From assembly GCA_964059195.1 (NCBI GenBank), contig CAXKWD010000011.1, positions 14,389,939-14,453,938 of the forward strand: a stretch of 64,000 nt of DNA, written 5' to 3'. The stretch is from Ectobius pallidus (taxonomy: Eukaryota; Arthropoda; Insecta; Blattodea; Ectobiidae). Every line of letters starts with the position of its first letter. Position 1 is the stretch's first letter. The notes below the pieces were generated by a model. The model searched no databases and was not told the origin of the DNA. It saw nothing but the letters and a program-made list of their open reading frames with translations. The position numbers and the translations under genes are program-made. This document shows positions 1-11,931 of this stretch, in pieces.

Positions 1-456
1 TGGTGCTTGCAACAATGTAGTCCCTGTCAGTGCCTTTACACCGTATCAGGGTTAACGGAATCTGATTTGCACGAGTACACGGAGCTTGTCTCGACCGTTG
101 AACACCATCCACAAGCAAACTATATTATCATGCAAAATTCTTCTTTCAGAGACACGTCTTCAAAATAACGTGGTGTGTTTGGATAAACATAATTATGTAT
201 GGGAATACAAATGCTTGCGGCAAATCTGTTGAATCTTTCTCTATGTGTTTCATAACGCATTTAACTACTTTACTTTTATTTTATTTAATATTAATAATAA
301 TACATTTTACCTGGCAGAGTTCAGGCCGTGAGGCCATATTTTCCCCTCAACCATTTATTTAATTATGATGTCCCGGCAAGATAGTGCCAGATAAGTCACT
401 TTCTTGTCCTTTTGAGCAATAAGAATTTTAAAATTTGATAAAATCCTCAAACCATG
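1..456. other. no gene seen
   Basis: AT-rich sequence without a recognisable coding segment, RNA gene or element end. Confidence 0.5.
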
Positions 457-458
457 TA

Positions 459-1016
459 CAGTGAAACCTCTCTTAACAGACACCCCTTCTTTACGGACGA
501 TTTTTCTGGTCCCTAGGTCACTATAATGAAACTTCATAATAATTAACCCCTCTAAGACGGACACCCTATATTACGGACACGGGCACAAAAAATCCACTTA
601 AAAAGACTCTTCAAACCTCTCTTAACGGACACTTGACGAGAAAATCATATATCTACAGTATATTGTATTGAACTTCTTTTCTTCTTCTGTTGAGTTAGTA
701 ATAGTGAGCTCGACTATTACACGCAGAACTACAGTTATGTAGGCCTATTCCATTGTAAAAATTGTGGTTTTAATTTTGATGGTTCGGGATTTTCGCAATA
801 TGTAGGCCTACATCATAACATATCTGTGTATTGGATTAGTGTAAACTAAAGAGATTTTCATCTACTGTATAACACTCTTATGTAAGTATGTACTGTACTG
901 TAGATTACTGTAGCGTATTTCGCTCCAGAATTTTTTAACCTCTCTAGAGCGGACACCCCTCTATAGCGGACGATTTATACGGTCCCGGACATGTCCGTTA
1001 TTGAGAAGTTTCACTG
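459..1016. mobile_element. non-autonomous pogo/Tigger-like DNA element (MITE)
   Basis: The left end reads CAGTGAAACCTCTCTTAAC and the right end is its inverse, finishing GAGAAGTTTCACTG. The 558-bp unit is flanked by TA on both sides (457-458 and 1017-1018), the target duplication of the Tc1/mariner/pogo superfamily. CGGACAC-type motifs recur inside each end. There is no transposase frame, so it would depend on an enzyme supplied elsewhere. The family name rests on terminal sequence and TA duplication only. Confidence 0.8.
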
Positions 1017-1018
1017 TA

Positions 1019-2169
1019 GAACAACTAAACTGCTTCTCAGTAAGTTTTTATTGTTTTCAGATGGACTCATCCAATATTTCCAATACTAGATTCGGAGACT
1101 CTGTACATTCGTTTATTCTAAATTTAGGCCTATAGTATGCATTGTGGGTGACACTTTTTAAAGACTTTTTTCCCATGAACTTCCCCTACCTGCTGCCTCC
1201 CTAATCCTCTTCGACCTGTAAATCAATGAATAGAAAGGTAATTAGGCGTGTTTACACTTATTTGCAGTCCAGTAAAATGTTGCCAAATATGTGCCACAGC
1301 ACGGTTACTTCACTTGAGAAGTGGTGAATGACAGCGGCAACGCTGGGGAAATCCACACAACTACAAGAGCACTTGTTCTTTGTCGGTATCGGTATTGGTG
1401 CAGATTTTCAGATTAGGGAACAATACTGTTAGGCCTATATTCTTTTGTAGATAGACGATGGTTTGGGACGAGGTCTTCTTAAATTACACGAACAAAAAGA
1501 CACTAACTCGTGAAGTACTGAATAACAACCGGATTCTCGTTAAAAAACCATTTTATTAATCCATATTTGTAAGAAACTTGGACACGCTCATACATTTATA
1601 TATGTCCGCTTCGAGGAGATAAGAGAATGAATTTTTTTTTCAAATATGTTATATTTTTATCATTATCTGTCATTTATTCTGGAAATCTACAGCCATATAA
1701 GTAGACATGAGTTCACTGTGGCAGAGGCGACATTAATGGAATATGACGCCCCCCTCCCCCGTGCAGCAGTGTAATGTGTCCACTCCCTTTCACCCCTCCC
1801 CATCATCCACTAAAATAATTACGTTGAACCATACATTAAAATATATATTCCCTCGAAATTGAATTTTGGTCTGTGCTACTGTCTAGATTTACCCCTTAAA
1901 AGCCCGCCTCTGAAAACATGTAGATTGTATGTATAAATTGCTTTTAGGGGTGGAATAAAATGATAGCTTTGCGCGGGTTATGTATTTTCATAAATGTAAA
2001 AGCGTTAGGTTATATAATACCCAGACTCTTCCGCACCGACATTCGCACCGGCTGTCGTTCTTTCGATATCGACGCTGTCATGAATATCATTTCCGACATT
2101 CGCTGTCACTCTCCTCAAATGCTAGAATTCTGATGACCTTAGAAGAACGAAAATGTGTAGGGATAAAAT
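1019..2169. other. no gene seen
   Basis: Low-GC sequence with short TAGGCCTA palindromes near 1126 and 1432. No coding segment or element end recognised. Confidence 0.4.
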
Positions 2170-2177
2170 TGTATTTA

Positions 2178-2397
2178 AGGCCGCCCCCATGGCTGAGTGG
2201 TTAGACCGCTCGCCTTCCACCGTTGGGACCCGGGATCGAATCTTGGTGGTCCCATGTGGAATTTGTAGTGGATAAAATGGGGTCGGTGCAGGTTTTCTCG
2301 GGGTGCTCCTGTTTCCCTTGCCATATATCATTCCATCAGGGCTCCATTCTTCATACTATGGCCGGTGGTTGCAATAAAGGAATTACGTATATATAAC
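2178..2397 (+). mobile_element. tRNA-derived SINE, family A copy 1
   Basis: The head has a pol III A-box-like TGGCTGAGTGG and a B-box-like GGGATCGAATC about 45 bp later. The body ends in a short AATAAAGGAATTA tail. It aligns along its whole length with copies at 28040-28253 and 58732-58942. A probable target duplication TGTATTTA lies at 2170-2177 and 2398-2405. Short open frames here are incidental. Confidence 0.8.
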
Positions 2398-2405
2398 TGT
2401 ATTTA

Positions 2406-2989
2406 GGTCCATACCATACTTACGAATGTAGTGAATACTGGAATATAATTTTTATTTTATTTTAGAACTCTTTCAACAAATTCGATAACTGTAACAATGT
2501 ATAAATGACAAAGGGGGTATTCAATGCGTTTTAAATGTTATTGTGTTGTTCAAGATTGTATATTGAGCTTGTGGGACAGTGCATTTTTCAGACTGAGTAA
2601 ATTTCCCAAAAGGGAAATATTTACTTGCTATCGTAAAATTCTCTAATGGGCACGTCAAAGATGTTATCTATAACAGAAGACATATGTATCGTTTTAGAAA
2701 CCGGGAATTAGTCCATCTGCTTAATTACTGAACCACAATGTTCAACGAATTCTTTAAACAAAATTAATTTACACAAAATTGTACAAAAAAATACTATTGG
2801 CCAAATGAAAGTGAACACTACATGCTCCACAAATGTAGACTTTTTTCTCCTACAATCTGGTTTAGCATAGGTGTATTTGGTGAATGTATAAGTGCCGATC
2901 CTTGCTTATTTCTGAAAATGTAATTCGTAAAATAATTCATAACTGTGCAATAACGATACTCAAAAGTCAAGTGTCAAGAAGAATGTGTT
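2406..2989. other. no gene seen
   Basis: AT-rich; nothing recognised. Confidence 0.4.
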
Positions 2990-3165
2990 AGTTAGCCTGC
3001 TCTCTAGCATACCCACTTCTGGATCCGACGGTTGCGGGTTCAATTCTGGACGTGTTCGATGGGGTTTTCAAGACGTAAATATACCGGGCACGAAGTCCTC
3101 CGGGAGGAACTGTAAACCGAGGGTCCTATATCGTAGGTTAGAAGCACGTTAAAGAAATCAAAGCA
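2990..3165 (+). mobile_element. SINE-like element with tRNA-type B box
   Basis: GGTTGCGGGTTCAATTCTGG near 3031 resembles a tRNA T-arm/B box, followed by a GC-richer body (CGGGCACGAAGTCCTCCGGG) that differs from its AT-rich surroundings. Only one copy is in the window, so the ends are approximate. A degraded tRNA pseudogene plus unrelated sequence is possible but less likely. Confidence 0.5.
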
Positions 3166-3169
3166 TAAA

Positions 3170-4467
3170 TTAGAGGCTCTGCACCAAATTTACCTGCCGT
3201 TTCACGTCCAAATAATACTTTAATTTCCTCTAGTTGGTTGTTGAAGCTATGGACTTACCACTTGTCTCTCTGTCTTGTATATCAAGATAAGAATAACTAA
3301 ATTAGCTTCTATAATGAAACCTTCATTCGGAAGTTGTCTGTAGCCAGATCAGAAGGCTGTAATTCATTTGTAACTTTTTATTTAAAGTAAAATTAATTTG
3401 CGTCTGTTCTACTGGCAATGATGCTATTACTATTATTTAACTGCAACTGTATTTTGAATGTACTGGACAACACTTTGACGTAAATTCCGTTGAAAATTAT
3501 AAGTAGTGTCTGAAGAATGGTGTAAGGTATGAGCTGTATATCTTACGAGTATTTAAATTTTGGACCAGAAAGGTGAATCTGTAAAGCCTATATATATCTG
3601 GATCCTGACAGGTTTTAGGGAAAACTGGCGTAGAACGTAACTAAAATTCTCGTGTTATACTTGGATTGTAAAAGGTTTGAGGCAAGAAGGATGTAACTAC
3701 AGGGGGTGCTTTATCATAGCCCGGAATGCTTGCTGGGAAGAAAGTATTGGCTAGAGTTTCATGTAAAGCAAGTTAATGGAAGCAGGGCTATGTTGCTGTC
3801 TCGGGCTCAATCTCAGCTCTCATCAATCATTCAACTTGAGAATCGAGTCTCCCAACTTGACAGCTTTTAGTTTACCTTCTTTAATCGACCTGGTTACACA
3901 TATCCAAAGTGTTAAGACATGATGCTAGATAGAAAAGGTTCAGACCGTAGCGAATGGCCCTTATAAACTGGTAGTGTGTCGAATACATACCGTGTTGCCA
4001 GCTCATTTACAGTGTCCAGCTAAAATGTTATCTATTCTCTTCCACAAGCATTCTGTGGTAAGAACTTTTTTACAGTAGGAATCGTTAGCAGGTGTATTTT
4101 TTCAGGAAAAGTTATCTGTGAGAAATTCTACTTTCATGTTCAGTAATTTAGGGTTTCAAAACATAAATTGTGTAGACCTGAACTGGTACATTAAGCGGGA
4201 TGAATCATACGGTACGTATTAATGAATTTCAAGGTAGTATAAGGTGGATATTTAAATATATTATAACTAGAGCCCGGGGTTTAGCCAATAATTCATCAAG
4301 TTAGTGGTACACAAGGCATAGCAAGCTTTCTGAGTTAGTAAGCAACTGTGGTAGGTAACGCGGCATTAGGTGCGGAATATTGCTGTGAGTGAAGTCAAAC
4401 CATGCATAAACGAGGATGAAAACAGAACAGATGCAATAGTGGGTGAATATGGCAGTGAGTATTTTCC
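3170..4467. other. no gene seen
   Basis: No recognisable gene or repeat until the hAT relic begins. The terminal inverted repeats expected upstream of that relic could not be placed. Confidence 0.4.
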
Positions 4468-5304
4468 TTTGATGATCGGAATATTGTTTGTAAATTATGT
4501 GCAACAAACGTAAGAGGTGGCTACCATAGATATATAAAACAACATAGGCCTTTCGCAAGTAAGAAGCATGAAGAAAAGACATGTTGAAATGTATAATTTT
4601 AGTTCAGACAGAGACAATTCCTGGTTTAGTGATCTGTGCAACATGATAGTGGGCGCCAACATTCCCTTTTGGAAACTCAAAAATCAGTATTTCAAACAGT
4701 TTCTGGAGAGATACACTGGTAAAATTTTGCCATCTGGAACAACATGACGCAAAGAATATTTGAAACAGTGCTAAGAAAATGTGCTTAAGTATATCATAAA
4801 CACCATGCCCGACAGTAAAGTATGGGTTTCCATAGACGAAACGACAGACGGTGTTGGCAGGAGTGTAGCGCATGTAATTATTGTTGGTACGCTAAGTGAA
4901 AATCATCCGGGAGAAAGATACTTGTTAACATCAGAATTAATAGAAAGAGTAAACCATTTAACCATTTTAAACTTGGTTGAGCAGTCACTGTTACTGTTAT
5001 GGCCACATTGTGTTAAACGTGAAAATGTCCTCGTTACTGATGGGGCCTCCTATATGCAAAAAGCTGCTAAGGAAATATATAAGCTGTACCCAAGACTGGT
5101 GCATGTGACTTGCATTGTCCATTGTCTGCACAAGGTCGCTGCAAGTGCACTAATGCCACTTTTTTTCTTCCGTGTTCAGTGCCTTCATTTCACAAATTCC
5201 TCGCAAAAGTCTACCGCGTAAAGCCAGAATCGAGTGCATTGACGTTACAGAGCAACCTTCTGTTTTCACCTGGGTTTGAAACATCTCAACTGTTGATAAA
5301 ATGA
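4468..5304 (+). pseudogene. hAT-type transposase relic (BED-like finger plus start of catalytic core)
   Basis: Conceptual translation starts with a BED-like zinc finger (FDDRNIVCKLC, then two histidines at about 20-29 residues) at 4468-4570. After a frame change near 4585 it continues through a helical region (DLCNMIVGANIPFWKLKN) into the core, with SKVWVSIDETTDGVGRSVA near 4815, LVTDGASYM near 5030 and HVTCIVHCLHKVA near 5105. This order and wording match insect hAT transposases of the CGG-binding-protein-like group. The aspartates in IDETTD and VTDGA would be catalytic positions in a live enzyme. Stops near 4745 and 4771, a frame change near 4585 and another in the T-run near 5160 show it is dead. 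The C-terminal dimerisation domain is absent. The longest intact stretch is 4781-5221. Confidence 0.85.
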
Positions 5305-5424
5305 TACAGTATATTCAAGTCGTGTGGTAATTGTTTTCATAAGAATATAATTATTTACCTAAGCCTAGAACTGATTACCTAGGATGCCGTTGTCATTAGT
5401 GGGCAATTTTGGTCTCATTCAGAA

Positions 5425-5425
<1 letters not shown>

Positions 5426-5486
<61 letters not shown>

Positions 5487-5500
5487 TACTACTATCATCA
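5426..5500. repeat. (TTA)n microsatellite
   Basis: About 20 TTA units decaying into ACT and TCA triplets at the right end. Confidence 0.95.
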
Positions 5501-6578
5501 TTTAGTAAATAAAAAATATGTTCATTGTAGATAATTTGTTTTCACCTAAGATAGCCTCTAGTTACAAGATTTTTTTGTTTAAATTATATTTTTCACTTTA
5601 AGTAGGAATACTTGAAATATATAATTATAACTATACTCAGGAATGTGCATCACATACTATTTCATAAATGCTGCTTTCATCTCATATTTGTGTATTGCAA
5701 GATACTGAATACGTTATACGATGTTAGTCTATTTACTTCATATTTTGATAACATAGTAACGTCTGGTCACTGCTACGTACTAAAAATCCTGATTTCGGAA
5801 GTCAGACCGAAAGATAATATAAACCGATCTACGTAGCTTGAATTTTAATTTATATCAAGTAGAATATTGAGTGTGAAATCATGAATGTGCTGAAGCTGTA
5901 AATGCCATAAGCTATTCTCATGACCTCACTCGTTCAATAAGGCAGATGATTCTAGAAAGAGGGGGAGGTCTGAGGTTACAGCTCTCTCTCTATTCTGGTC
6001 AGGTTCGAACTTACAGCATGCGTTTGGAATACTGAAAAGGACCATGGCGGGTGCTATCCACAATGACATTAATTTATATTACGACAGGAATTGAAAGATG
6101 ATCGATGTCTGACTCTTATTCATGACTAGGATAGCCTTCAGCGTATAACACTCGCGCCAAGAACATTGTCCAGCAGCATTCCTACCTCAGACAATAAAAC
6201 ATTTGTGCAGGAAAGATAGATTTTATCCCAGAAGAAGTATATGTTTCTGTGATAACAAAGAAGACGGCACTAACCGTTATGGTGATAAGGGCTCGTTCTA
6301 GGATACCCTAGTCAAGAAAGTTAAGAACGTTTTGTGCAGGTTGAGGCGAATTGGAGATAGAGCTTGGCGCTCGTTTCCTCAGCATGTAAACATTGTCATA
6401 GTAGGGCACAAAATAATTGTTCACATTTACAGTCATAAATATAATATGCATTACATTTCTAGTTTAGAAATGATTTGCCTAGCGTTATGTGTTTCAATTT
6501 ACGTTATAATCTACATGTTTTAATAATCTGAAATAATGTTTGAGAAAAAATAATATATAGGCCTATGTACATATATAT
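5501..6578. other. no gene seen
   Basis: No coding segment, RNA gene or repeat with a recognisable end. Confidence 0.4.
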
Positions 6579-6849
6579 CGGAAGGTCGCGGGTTCGATTC
6601 CCGATGAGGTACTTGAGATTTTTCGATTGGCCTAATCCTTCTGTTTGAACTACGGCCCTGGGGTCGACTCAGTCTCCAACAGAAATTAGTACCAGGAGCA
6701 ATCCTGGGGATAAAGACGGCCGGTGCGTAAGGCTGACAACCTTACCACCTTAATATTCCGAATGTTTAAAATCTGGGAGCCTCAACCTTCTGGAACCCTC
6801 TGGGCCTCCATGGCCTGTATAGGGATCACTTTACCTTTTATACACACAC
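6579..6849 (+). mobile_element. tRNA-derived SINE, family B copy 1 (5' truncated)
   Basis: It opens almost at the B box (GGTCGCGGGTTCGATTCCCG at 6586) and continues through a body that aligns with 39520-39800. Shared body motifs include AGTACCAGGAGCAATCCTGG-type, CCTTACCA and CTGGAACCCT. Possible flanking ACATATATAT at 6569 and 6850 is low complexity, so the ends are uncertain. The A box is missing, consistent with 5' truncation. Confidence 0.7.
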
Positions 6850-6859
6850 ACATATATAT

Positions 6860-7960
6860 AGATATAAAACCCATATCTTCTGGTCTTGCACTATTTTAGT
6901 AATCTGATTCAGTGTATCGTCATAACAAGATCTTAAGGAATTTGTCTTAGGGTCGACTCCCGAGAAACTTTTATACCCATATATTTTTAAAGAAATTCTT
7001 TACAATATTTATTTGTTGTTGAAAGTTGTGTTGGTAGGTACCAACAATATACATAGATGTCGATAACGTTCGATTTTATCTTCAACGAGTGATTTTGATA
7101 TTGAAGGCCTCCCTTGAATGTGTAATTTAATATTTCCCATGTGCCTTTTGCTTCTACGCTATTTTTCAAACAATGGAGCTTTACATGTCCTTATATCTTT
7201 CGTGCACAATTTGCAGAATGTATTGTTGTTTCCTTTCACATCCAAATATTATTTTCCGAATCTCTCTTAAGTTCCTTCTGAGGAGAACACTTCGTGCCTT
7301 CAATTTTCGGCATGCTATTCAATGTACTGTGAATTCCAAAATAGCAGAATTAACATTACTATGAATCCTGAAATAATTAATTAAATAAAATGAATAGGAT
7401 ACAATGCATTCAATACTTCCAGGAGCGCAAGTATAGTATGCGTGGACCCAAGCCAAGGAGGAAATCAATGAACTTTGTTATGAAACACACTGCACGCCCT
7501 CACCCCACGAGTCAAGACGTCATATATACTCCGTGCATTCCAAACTTTAGTCTCGTAAGTATGCGACCCTAAGCCGAGACTGGACCTGATACCTTCATTG
7601 GTGGACCATGGCCTACGACCCGACCGCTGCATCAACTTCGGACTACAATGATAGATCACATAATTTGAGAACACATAGGCCTAACACACGCGTTTTAAAC
7701 ACACAAACATAGCCCAATCTTATAAATCCTAGAAATGCGAAAAAGTTAATTATTAAAAGTGGTTAAGAAACGAATAAAGCGTAATTATTTTAATTTTTAT
7801 TGCTCAACTAAAAGTTACTTCTTAAATGTCAGTGTACATTTTGCTTATTGCTCATTGTTACCAGTAGGTCTACATTTCTTAGAGAAAATATTGCAGTGCA
7901 TTTTGTAATTTTGTGACTCCAGTGTCCCAGTAAGGAATTTCCTTTAGTGAAGCGAATTCA
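6860..7960. other. no gene seen
   Basis: Unassigned; a GC-richer stretch at 7430-7640 has no recognisable product on either strand. Confidence 0.35.
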
Positions 7961-8292
7961 GAAATCCCCACCTTTAGAGCAAAGTGAAGAAAATCTTCAG
8001 AAGCTTACACTTGCAGTTTATTCACAGTGTTTGCGCAAGCAAAACGACAGCAAAGTATTGTAAAAGCTGGTTCATTAACTGAATCACGTTCCGAGTGTAG
8101 TTGTGGTGTTGGAATCGATAGGGGTTATTCTAAAATCTGTTGTCTTCTACAAACAATACACTGTTGACCATCAGGGAAAATAGTGTTCCTTAGTTCTGTG
8201 ATCATGGTCATTTAAATCACCAGTACAAATAAAATTAGTCAATATGTTTTTTCTTTCAACTTTCAATGTGGTAATTGCACTTACTAAAGTGC
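7961..8292 (+). repeat. left arm of a long inverted repeat pair
   Basis: Aligns with the reverse complement of 11611-11931 over roughly 320 bp at about 80% by eye. Shared landmarks are AAGCTTACA, TGTTTGCGCAAGCAAA, GCTGGTTCATTAACTGAATC, AAAATAGTGTTCCTT and GCACTTACTAAAGTG. Confidence 0.75.
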
Positions 8293-8648
8293 ATGATGTT
8301 TATAAATACTCTATATTATGTCATGCTGCTAGTAGTGTCATTTCCCTTTCTGTCTTTGTCTCTTCAGTGATAGGAACACATGAGATGGGCGATAGAAGAA
8401 TGCTGTTTGGAATTGTGAAAGTGTGCTTAACTGCTCTAATGTATGCCCACATAACAATACATCTGTTGCATAGGCATACCTCATCATTGTGCAACATCAT
8501 AGCTGCCGTGTCTCTGCTCATAGTTCCACGCTGTCGAAATTCCTTCACCCCAGTGCTCCTGGTCAATAAGTGCACAAATAGGGGAGAGGAATTCGTTAGG
8601 GAAACTAACATGAGAATCGCTATTACCCAGGTATATTGTTATAGCTGA
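8244..8648 (+). other. 134-codon open frame of unknown meaning
   Basis: It opens inside the left inverted-repeat arm and runs on for 134 codons. It is hydrophobic in places, but I recognise no domain and no family match. The opposite strand is also open for 96 codons over 8321-8611, which argues that both are chance openings or a transposon remnant. I see no evidence of expression or conservation. Confidence 0.15.
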
Positions 8649-8734
8649 GGCATTTCACTTCAGCTTCTATTAAACCTCCATTTTTCATTTTATATTCAAT
8701 CATTTAAAATAATACATTCTCGCAGATCAAAAAT

Positions 8735-8835
8735 GACTGTAGGCAGAAGTTAAGTGTCGATTAAAATCAAAAAGTGTTTTTTTTCTATGCAATTCCACTC
8801 GTCCTCTGTCCAAAAATTTAAAAAGGAAAATGTCA
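8735..8835 (+). repeat. dispersed repeat copy, partner at 51570-51690
   Basis: About 100 bp starting GGCAGAAGTTAAGTGTCGAT and passing through CTCGTCCTCTGTCCA is shared, with roughly three-quarters identity by eye, with 51570-51690 in the same orientation. It does not code. Confidence 0.6.
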
Positions 8836-8921
8836 AAATGGCCGTCAAAAAAGTAAAAAATAAGAAATACTGTAGGAGATATTCTCATGTAATGTCCAAC
8901 AGAGATAATCTGTAGCTCATA

Positions 8922-9566
8922 CCGTATTTTACGGACTATAAGACGCTCCGGACCATAAGACGCACCTTGATTTTGGGATGGAAATTTAAAGGAAAAGAAT
9001 TTTAATGTAATTCTAAACGAAAAAAATTGAAGGGAATAATTCACTTCATGGCATAAACAAATTATAGCCTTGTACAATGGAATCGGTGTGAATCGCTTCT
9101 AACTTAAAACCTGCGTTGTACGAAAATCTCTTCTATACATATGGCATCGCGTAAGTTTTAACAACTGAACTGAAAGACTGAAAATACTTTTACACCCTCT
9201 GACCCTCAACTCAGCATACGGTAAGTGTAACGGGACAAGGCTGTTTTAGAGGCCATTGCCATCATTTAAACCACCCGACGGAGACAACTCCTTTCGTATA
9301 AAAGAACTAAACATTCCTTCCTTTTCGCATTGTATGCCTGGCTTCCAGCTACCCTCATTTCACTATTGCAACAAGTGCACTGATATACAGTCTGTGCTAA
9401 ATTGTGTAACTATCTTATCGTTTACAACACCTTGTTTTGTAACTATGGTATTCCGGCAATATTTACCATACTATTTTTTTAGTTTACTTCGAACCATTAG
9501 ACGCACCTGACTTTCATAGCTTTGTTTTCAAGGCAAAAATTGCGTCTTATGGTCCGTAAAATAAGG
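8922..9566. mobile_element. TA-flanked MITE with CCGTATTTTACGGAC ends
   Basis: The left end CCGTATTTTACGGACTATAA mirrors the right end, which finishes GGTCCGTAAAATAAGG. TA lies at 8920-8921 and 9567-9568. The TAAGACGC motif is repeated just inside both ends. At 645 bp and without a transposase frame it is non-autonomous. The TA duplication suggests the Tc1/mariner superfamily, but other TA-targeting families are possible. Confidence 0.8.
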
Positions 9567-9590
9567 TATATGTATGTATATATATAATTC

Positions 9591-9844
9591 TGTGACTTGG
9601 TTCTAAAAGGGCCAATGTCATAAAACTTGCTTTTGAGATAACTGACTTTGAAGCCTTTGTAGAAGTAACATTTTTTACTGAGAACTTCCGACATTGGCCT
9701 CTAAGGTTTCTGTATTATGTCTATTAATAGCATCAGACATTGGCACTTTTAGTATAAGAAAGATAAAGACTAGCCGAGCTCAAGAATGCATAGATCTCAT
9801 TTTTGCAAGAAATTTACATTGACCCTTTTAGAACCAAACCACAT
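9591..9844. mobile_element. short MITE with GGTTCTAAAAGGG ends
   Basis: GGTTCTAAAAGGGCCAATGT at 9599 is the inverse of the sequence at 9816-9836, with one mismatch over 20 bp. GACATTGGC motifs recur inside. The element sits between TA-repeat tracts, so the exact target duplication cannot be read. It is only 24 bp from the preceding MITE. Confidence 0.75.
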
Positions 9845-10471
9845 ATATATATATATATAATAACTTAAAAAGTAAATCCATGGTATTCGTGGTTTACAAT
9901 AGTACGTTGTTCATGTTTTCAGGAGTAGTTACAGGGTAAAAATTCGACTTTGACATTCAGACCTCTTTCCTCGAGCTCCTGTTATATTTATTATGTTAAA
10001 CCTCTGTCTCACATAGCTTTGATAAATTTCCTTAAAATGTTTTGGGTTCGATAACTGTGACCGGCAGTATGGCTGGTCATGAGTGAGCTTGTTATCTTGA
10101 TGATTCCACTGGATCATTTTACTGCTGGTCTGGCCTAGCCGGTACCGCGAGATGATCTAGTTAATATCATCCGATTATCTGAATGGATATCTTATTATGT
10201 GACCTATAGCGTTATTGGGTATGGAATCGATTCATTGTAGAGTTGATTGGGAATTAATTATCTAATTAATTGCCCCAGTGACATGTAATTAATTTACTTT
10301 CACGTGATTGAGATTCAGTCAAAGATTGCAATGTCGGTGAGTAAGTGAGCAAAATGGATTTCTCACTAATGGAGTGAAGTATAAAAGGGCGACCACCTCT
10401 CTATCACACTTTGTCCTTCATAGGGAACTGAGCTGTGCATATGGGTTTTAAGCTTGTTATTTACTAATACT
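9845..10471. other. no gene seen
   Basis: Nothing recognised. Confidence 0.35.
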
Positions 10472-10668
10472 TAGGGATGCGCTCAACCTCGTGATTCAAA
10501 TTCAGGAGCTACTTGACAGAGAAGTATCGGCTCCAGTCATGGGAATCACCACGGCCGTGGGTGTCGGTATGCTGACCACATGCCCCCAATCCTGCTGTCT
10601 GCCTATGGCAGATGACGCAGCGGTTGGGTGGTAGGCCTTGTCCCTTCAGGAATGTAGCGTCATGGAGT
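10472..10668 (+). mobile_element. SINE family C, 5'-truncated copy
   Basis: It lacks the tRNA-like head but aligns with the body of 34601-34913 from CTCGTGATTCAAATT through ATGCTGACCACATGCCCCC to AGGCCTTGTCCCTTC. A third copy lies on the minus strand at 63156-63428. Confidence 0.85.
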
Positions 10669-11109
10669 AATTTACCACTACTTGAAGCTGTCGTTGAGAT
10701 TCTTTATTCTTCTATACAGATGCTGCTCGTACTGCACAATAATAAGGAAAGTTTTGTATAGATTTGAATAGTCGGTATGTTTTCAGATAGGAAAATAAAA
10801 AAGAAAGTAATTTTTTTCCAACCCATACACTACTCTTTTCCCGTAGTCGATTTAGTTTTCATAATATGGAAAAATTTATCTTTGTTCGACCATATTCAAA
10901 TAAGCTTATTTTATATGTGACTTACCGATATCGTAAAGATACTCATTTCTAAACTGATCTTCATTATGATATCGGTGTCCACCGATTATTATCGAACACG
11001 GAACGATCTTGAGACCTTGAGAGTAACTGCGTAGTAAGTAGCCTGTGTTTAAAACAATTAATTAATTGGGTTAATTTGAATATCATACTAAAGTGAATTC
11101 TTTTCGTAG
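10669..11109. other. no gene seen
   Basis: TTTGTTCGACCATA at 10878 has an inverted match near 11292, around the exon-like segment, but the match is only about 16 bp. Nothing else recognised. Confidence 0.35.
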
Positions 11110-11252
11110 TGTCAAAATCTGTTGGTTTCAAGAAAATTACCAAAAGGAAGCTTCGGTTTGACCGACGACATGAGCTACCATCTGCAGAAGACAAGAACTA
11201 CGCCAACCATCTCATGCGAAGGTCATGGCGGGTTACTTGCCGTTTTTTTTAG
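11110..11252 (+). CDS. possible exon or transposon coding remnant, function unknown
   Basis: A short frame of about 46 codons ends at TAG 11250-11252. It is preceded by a plausible splice acceptor, a pyrimidine-rich run ending CGTAG at 11105-11109. The translation is rich in basic residues (KKITKRKLRFDRRHELPSAE) and looks more like protein than neighbouring frames. A short inverted motif brackets the segment, so it may instead be a remnant of a mobile element. I do not recognise a domain. Confidence 0.2.
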
Positions 11253-11610
11253 TGAATCTAAAATTTCAAAATTTAAATATTCAGACTAATTATGGTCGAA
11301 CAAAAATAGTCGTATCCAACTTGCCTATAATGGTCATTAAGATACTCGTATGAAACGTATGAAACAGGCGTTGCTCATTTCATAAAAATACTTTTATCTT
11401 AATACATGTCATTATAGGTTTGTTGCATAATGTACTAATATGTTCATACAGTCTAAGGTCGGAAAATAACTGTGCATGTGGAATTCTGATAAGCAGGACC
11501 CGGATTTTTAGCTTTTTATTAACTCTATATTCATTTCTTAAACATAATTATATCAATAGTTTATTTTTTATTTTTTACCATTTACAGATCAAAGTTGTGT
11601 ACTAAAGTTT
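11253..11610. other. no gene seen
   Basis: AT-rich, nothing recognised. Confidence 0.35.
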
Positions 11611-11931
11611 CACTTTAGTAAGTGCAATTAACACATTGAAAGTTAAAAAAAAAACACATATTAATGAATTATATTTTTACTGGTGAACCACAGAACTAAA
11701 GGAACACTATTTTCCTTGACATTCAACAGTGTACCGTTTGTGGAATACTGCAAATTTTAGAATTACCCCTATAAATTCCTACACCACAATTTAACTCCGA
11801 CCGAGATTCAGTTAATGAACCAGCTTTTACAATACTTTACTTTCCATTTGCTTGCGCAAACACTGTGAATAAACAGCAAATGTAAGCTTCTAAAGAATGT
11901 ATTGAACTTGCTCTAAAGATGGTGATTTCAT
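11611..11931 (-). repeat. right arm of the long inverted repeat pair
   Basis: Reverse-complement partner of 7961-8292. The arms are separated by about 3.3 kb holding two MITEs, a SINE and unassigned sequence. I could not define a target duplication outside the arms, so two independent insertions of one repeat family are as likely as a single large element. Confidence 0.75.

Noticed and set aside
8244..8648. A chemoreceptor-like membrane protein
   Set aside because: Hydrophobic patches only; no family motif, starts inside a repeat arm and the opposite strand is also open.
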